64,000 nucleotides of DNA, from contig NC_066854.1 of assembly GCF_001640805.2 (NCBI RefSeq), forward strand, positions 11,431,736 to 11,495,735. The letters are read 5' to 3'. The notes under the pieces were generated by a model. It was given only the letters and a program-made list of their open reading frames with translations, ran no database searches and was not told the DNA's origin. Origin of the DNA: Lates calcarifer (lineage: Eukaryota > Chordata > Actinopteri > Centropomidae). Below, piece after piece: positions 60,429 through 64,000 of the stretch; the stretch's first letter is position 1; each line of letters starts with the position of its first letter. Both the position numbers and the translations under genes were made by a program.

Positions 60429-61335
60429 GTAAGGCTAACAAGCTAACTAATTAGCGGCGTGCGTTAGCATTAGAATTAGCATTAGCCATTGCTTCTAATC
60501 ATATCTGTTTTTATCGCCAGTTTTTTGTGTATGTTTGTAACGGGGACGGATGAAAATAGCTGTTCCATCATATATCGTCGTACATAACAGAGTTTAGCGT
60601 CGTTGGCGTTGCATATTATCAGTTTCAATAATCATTATTTATTGTCCTTGTAAACGCATTGTTGATGTGAAAGACAATATAATGCGACAGGCAGTATAAA
60701 TGAACAGAACAGCATTACATTCATACATATACAGCCCGAGTCATTAACTTGAGCTGACGTTGAGTCAATCGAAGTCTGTGCACGTGCATAAATCGTGCGC
60801 TGTATGTGTAAGATGAAAAGGGGACGTTAATTCTGTCTTAATTGCAAATCTGAATCTTGATGAAATATAAACATTGTATGAAGTGGTAGACGTTCATATT
60901 TGCCATCATTAACACTGCACGGTTTGGTATGTAGTTTACAATTACAACAGCCTGTGGTATTATATTGTTTTCCAGGAATAATGACCCCCACCACACACAC
61001 ACATTTAAAGGATTACGATTGTCTTTGTTTTAGTGTTTTTCAGTGTCTTACACTGTTGAAGTTTTGCTGGTGAAAAGTTTATTAGAATGAGTTTTTCAGC
61101 TCCCACCTCACACACCAAACGGGTGTGTGTCATAAACATTTCCTCAGTCTGAAAAGAGTGAGTTATTAAAGTCAGCAGCAGTTTGACTGTTTGAATGTCA
61201 GCTCAGATGTTAGTATTTAATGAATTTGAGCTAAATGAGTTGTGATTATTCTGTACATTTCTTCAGTGATTAGTTGATTAAAAAATAATGATATTGCAGT
61301 TAATGTGATTAATTTCTTATTTGTTGGTTCTTCAG

Positions 61336-61394
61336 GAGGTGAGGACAATAAACAACCATCACCAATAAACAAGAGGCCAGAAGATCCAGGACAG
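61336..61394 (+). CDS. Candidate second exon, unidentified gene
   Basis: Acceptor TTGGTTCTTCAG ends at 61335, donor GTAATT begins at 61395. Joined to 60392-60428 it adds 20 codons ending in NKRPEDPGQ at a codon boundary, without a stop. The composition is hydrophilic. The following exon is uncertain; the cassette exons at 62699 and 63034 both bring early stops. Confidence 0.35.
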
Positions 61395-61764
61395 GTAATT
61401 TAACAACAGCATCACATCAAGTGAGAGATACAGAGCACCGATGTTACACCGCTCTGGTTTGATAAGAGTAAGAGTAATTTCATTCTTTAATTTGACTTTA
61501 AGGTAAAGACAGAAACAAATGAACAGTGGACAGGTATTTCTGATGACGTGTTGTACTATGACACATTCTATGAGGTTGTTGAATGTTTTTGTTAGTGTAG
61601 GAAGTAATGAAACACACAAAAAGATAAATAATGTGCATCAAAAACGGTCAAAAAGTGTTACAGCATAAGTTTTGAGTCTGTTTTCAAATTAACATCATAA
61701 AAGTGATCACGTAACCCTGACGTCTGGCTAATAATATTGACTTTGATACAATATTAAATACAGC

Positions 61765-62132
61765 AGCAGAATATTCTTTAGAAGTATTTATTTGAGTAAC
61801 ATAATTCTTTATCAGTCACAAGAACAATAGAAAAGGGCATTATATGTACAAGACAAGCTGTAACAATATGAACAGTATAAACAGGACTGTACACAGTGAT
61901 AGATTGGATTTGAGTACTGATATTGCAGTGTTTGAAAAAAAGAAGTGAGATACAAGTGAAAGTAATAGTAATGCCAAATAAAAATTAAAGTGACTTTATA
62001 GGAAGGTGTCAAAAACTGTGAGTACAGTAAGGGACACAAATATTTAGTTAAATGTTTAGTATGAGGTGTAATGTTGAAAATCTTTCTGTGTTTTCAGGCG
62101 TCTCTAGTTTGTGCAAGGCAGAAGATCTTTGA
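61765..62132 (+). repeat. Tandem duplication unit 1 (intron plus cassette start)
   Basis: GAATATTCTTTAGAAGTATT, TGAGTAACATAAT and TTGGATTTGAGTAC recur in the same order at 62838-62955. The unit ends at TGTTTTCAG (62098) and a cassette reading GCGTCTCTAGTTTGTGCAAG, then ATCTTTGAGATGAGA, related to the cassette at 63034-63090. Confidence 0.7.
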
Positions 62133-62610
62133 GATGAGATAAGAAGGGGCAAGGACAGCTATGGGAGGAAGCCGGAGGAGCGCCTTCAGGGTAACAAAAC
62201 CAGAGAGGTCTGGAATCTGGCAACAGGGAACCTGAAAGTAACACCACTCACAGCAGGGGTCAGTGCCCATCCCTGCCTCTTCATTATATGTGACCAGGCG
62301 AGGAGGGTGTTGAGGAAAGCTACAGGACCTCATGGCAGCTGTGTGGGGTTTTCTGCACATGTTCAACTTGAAGAGAAGTTTAAGTGGAGAGAGTTTGGCC
62401 CCAGTTCTGAAGAGTGGACAGCCTAGTGAGCTGAAAAACTTCAGGCCAGCAGTTGTGACTTGTCACCTGATGAAGATGCTGTTGTGTCTCTGTCTTGGTC
62501 TTTGGAGTCCATTGAGGAGGTGGGTGAGAGGAGGATGTTGGCCTCCTACAGTTATGACTGTACATTTCACAAGTGTGAGAAATAAAGTGTATTTAATCTC
62601 ATGTAATAGT
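62133..62610 (+). mobile_element. LINE reverse-transcriptase fragment, plus strand
   Basis: Translation gives IRRGKDSYGRKPEERLQGNK followed by TREVW, then DQARRVLRKATGPHG near 62290, then in another frame HMFNLKRSLS and SGQPSELKNFRPAVVTCHLM, the counterpart of S-x-LNDYRPVALTSHIMK of fish LINE reverse transcriptases. Frames shift and large pieces are missing. The end, TTCACAAGTGTGAGAAATAA AG, looks like a LINE 3' terminus. It sits directly after the cassette of unit 1 and is absent from unit 2. Confidence 0.8.
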
Positions 62611-62698
62611 AATGTGTCAGTAAAATGTTCAGGTTCAGCTGTAATAGATGGTAGTGTATTGATCATTTTCATTTATATGTTTCTTTCATTTCTTCCAG

Positions 62699-62795
62699 GC
62701 ATCAAGACATCTTCTACAAATACTGAGATGTTGGTTGTGAATGCAGAGAGTGTTGACACAATGAAGTAGTTCTTTTGGACCAGGACTGAGAACAG
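62699..62795 (+). other. Degenerate cassette exon
   Basis: Acceptor TTTCATTTCTTCCAG ends at 62698 and donor GTAATTC begins at 62796. The end, TTCTTTTGGACCAGGACTGAG, aligns with the KFFETRTE cassette at 59035-59066, but its frame has stop codons (TAG just before TTC). It may be an untranslated or relic exon. Confidence 0.35.
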
Positions 62796-62834
62796 GTAAT
62801 TCAGAAACAGCTTTACATGAACTGTCCAACACAG

Positions 62835-63033
62835 TGGTAGAATATTCTTTAGAAGTATTTGTTTGAGTAACATAATCATTTATCAGACACAAGAAGAAGA
62901 ATTGATTATATATGAAAGAGTGTGTGCACAGTGATAGTTGGATTTGAGTACAATGTTTGAGTTTCAGGTGTAATATTGAATAGGCAGAAGCGTATTGGTC
63001 ATTGTATTGATGTTTCTGTTTGACTTCCTCCAG
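62835..63033 (+). repeat. Tandem duplication unit 2
   Basis: Second copy of the block at 61765-62098, about 1.07 kb downstream, with differences and small deletions. It runs into the acceptor TTTGACTTCCTCCAG and the next cassette. Confidence 0.7.
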
Positions 63034-63090
63034 GTGTCTCCACTTTGTCCACTGCACAAGTTCTTTGAGACCAGGACAGAGGCTTGTTAG
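63034..63090 (+). CDS. Candidate cassette exon ending in a stop
   Basis: Bounded by an acceptor (CAG at 63031-63033) and a donor-like GTAATTC from 63091. In phase with 61394 it reads VSPLCPLHKFFETRTEAC and stops at TAG 63088-63090, the last three bases before the donor. If spliced, the encoded protein from 60392 would be only about 50 residues. Coding status is doubtful. Confidence 0.3.
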   Translation: MSPLCPLHKFFETRTEAC

Positions 63091-63099
63091 GTAATTCAC

Positions 63100-63475
63100 A
63101 GTTTCATCATTTGTGTAATTATACAAGTAGTTTGTACAAGTTGAGGTACAAATAGTATGTAGAGTTTTGAATGTATGTGTTTGTGGAAAACAGATGCTTT
63201 GTTAGATGTTGAGTTGCAAGTGTTATGATGATTTTGTCCAGGTAAATGCAATGTGCTTTATGTGAACTGTGTTAGGCAGAGCATTGAGTGTTGTTTATGT
63301 TTAGTATTTCTTCTCATCGTGGATGTTATGGTTTGTTGATGATTGTCAGTTGTACTGTGTGATGCTTGAAGGTTGTCTTGCTAATAAAGGGGTTTTGTTT
63401 GTGTGTGTTTTTTTTTTATAGTTTTATGATTTTTTGTTGGTTTGGCTGAAATTTTGGGAAGGGAGGATTGAAGTT
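63100..63475. other. Intron-like sequence
   Basis: T/G-rich plus strand, with AATAAAGG at 63384-63391. No exon identified. Confidence 0.35.
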
Positions 63476-63480
63476 GATGG

Positions 63481-63720
63481 CAAGTTTTTTTTCTGAGATG
63501 TGTTTTTATGCCAGATTTCGATGAATTTGTTTTGTTCACTGCTCAAAACGATGGTTTAAGAATTGTGGGGAGGGGGTTGGTGGTGTCTTTTGTACTAATA
63601 AAGAAGCGAAGGAGATTCTTTTTTTCTCTGGTGTGTTTTTTAAGCAGAGTTCGATGAATTCCATTTTGTTCATTGCTCAAAATGGGCGGTTTTAAAAAAA
63701 AGAGGGGGGTGGGTATTAGT
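63481..63720 (+). repeat. Local direct repeat, two diverged units
   Basis: Unit 63483-63600 and unit 63615-63720 share TTTTTTTCT..G.TGTGTTTTT, then GTTCGATGAATT or TTTCGATGAATT, then TTTGTTCAYTGCTCAAAA and a G-rich block with GGTGG or GGGTG. Confidence 0.65.
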
Positions 63721-63879
63721 GTAAATGTGCAGTTCTGCATAGAAAACAATAGGAATTTTTTGAGGAAAATTTTATTCTTAAGTGTCCCATGTAAAAAAAA
63801 GTCAAAAACAGGTCAAACTACATTAAAATGTGTAAAATGTGGAAAAATAAAAAAAATTGGGCGCCCAAATATGGGCTCA

Positions 63880-64000
63880 TGTGCCCCCTCTCCTGTCTGA
63901 ATAAAGGTGAAGAAAAAAAAAAGGGGGCCACTTATGTGAGCTCATGTGCCCAAACCTACCTTTACTGCATGTCATTCCTCGGCTCCTATCTAAATAAAGG
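63880..64000 (+). mobile_element. SINE-type tails at the window edge
   Basis: Two units contain GCTCATGTGCCC, and both end in AATAAAGG (63900-63907 and at the window end). The second includes TTTACTGCATGTCATTCCTC, the standard tail of a fish tRNA-derived SINE. The repeat may continue beyond the window. Confidence 0.5.

Noticed and set aside
62332..62769. 145-codon frame as a host gene
   Set aside because: Its first third is a LINE reverse-transcriptase fragment and its end runs through intron-like text and the degenerate cassette exon.
60392..63090. stk39 or another named neighbour of B3GALT1 in mammals
   Set aside because: The predicted peptides show no kinase or other known N-terminus, so synteny alone does not justify a name.

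Overview
This window reads as teleost (ray-finned fish) nuclear DNA, most probably a percomorph. It is AT-leaning and intron-like, with many (CA)n, (CT)n and (GT)n microsatellites, and it carries decayed copies of repeats familiar from fish genomes: tRNA-derived SINEs, non-LTR retrotransposon remnants on both strands, and hAT-like DNA element fragments. No bacterial-style gene arrangement, CRISPR array, rRNA gene or standalone tRNA gene was seen. Repeat family names rest on remembered resemblance and were not checked by a search.

One protein-coding gene is secure. An intact 328-codon reading frame at 40505-41491 (+) is b3galt1, a Golgi beta-1,3-galactosyltransferase of family GT31, encoded entirely in one exon. 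That exon appears to begin at a splice acceptor at 40237-40238 and carries three short upstream reading frames ahead of the true start. A plausible poly(A) signal lies about 1 kb past the stop. The 40 kb upstream has no convincing coding exon and fits long introns or 5' flank, since b3galt1 genes in other vertebrates have distant non-coding first exons.

Layout. 1-40 kb: non-coding, with a hAT zinc-finger remnant (5.1 kb), two dispersed repeats (14.1 and 36.4 kb), a nested hAT-like MITE (23.5 kb), a SINE (26.0 kb), a minus-strand LINE remnant with recognisable reverse-transcriptase motifs (32 kb) and many simple repeats. 40.2-43 kb: b3galt1 terminal exon and 3' UTR. 43-58 kb: non-coding, with two more SINEs, other repeats and possible regulatory islands. 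58.9-64 kb: a different region holding several short exon-like blocks with good splice sites, a TATA-less promoter-like block with a CCAAT box and a perfect CRE, and a locally duplicated exon cassette into which a LINE fragment has inserted. This is probably the 5' part of one or more unidentified genes continuing past the window. Their coding identity cannot be established here.

I found no evidence of a new multi-gene biological system. The observations most worth following are the duplicated exon cassette and promoter at 58.9-63.1 kb, and the leader of b3galt1.
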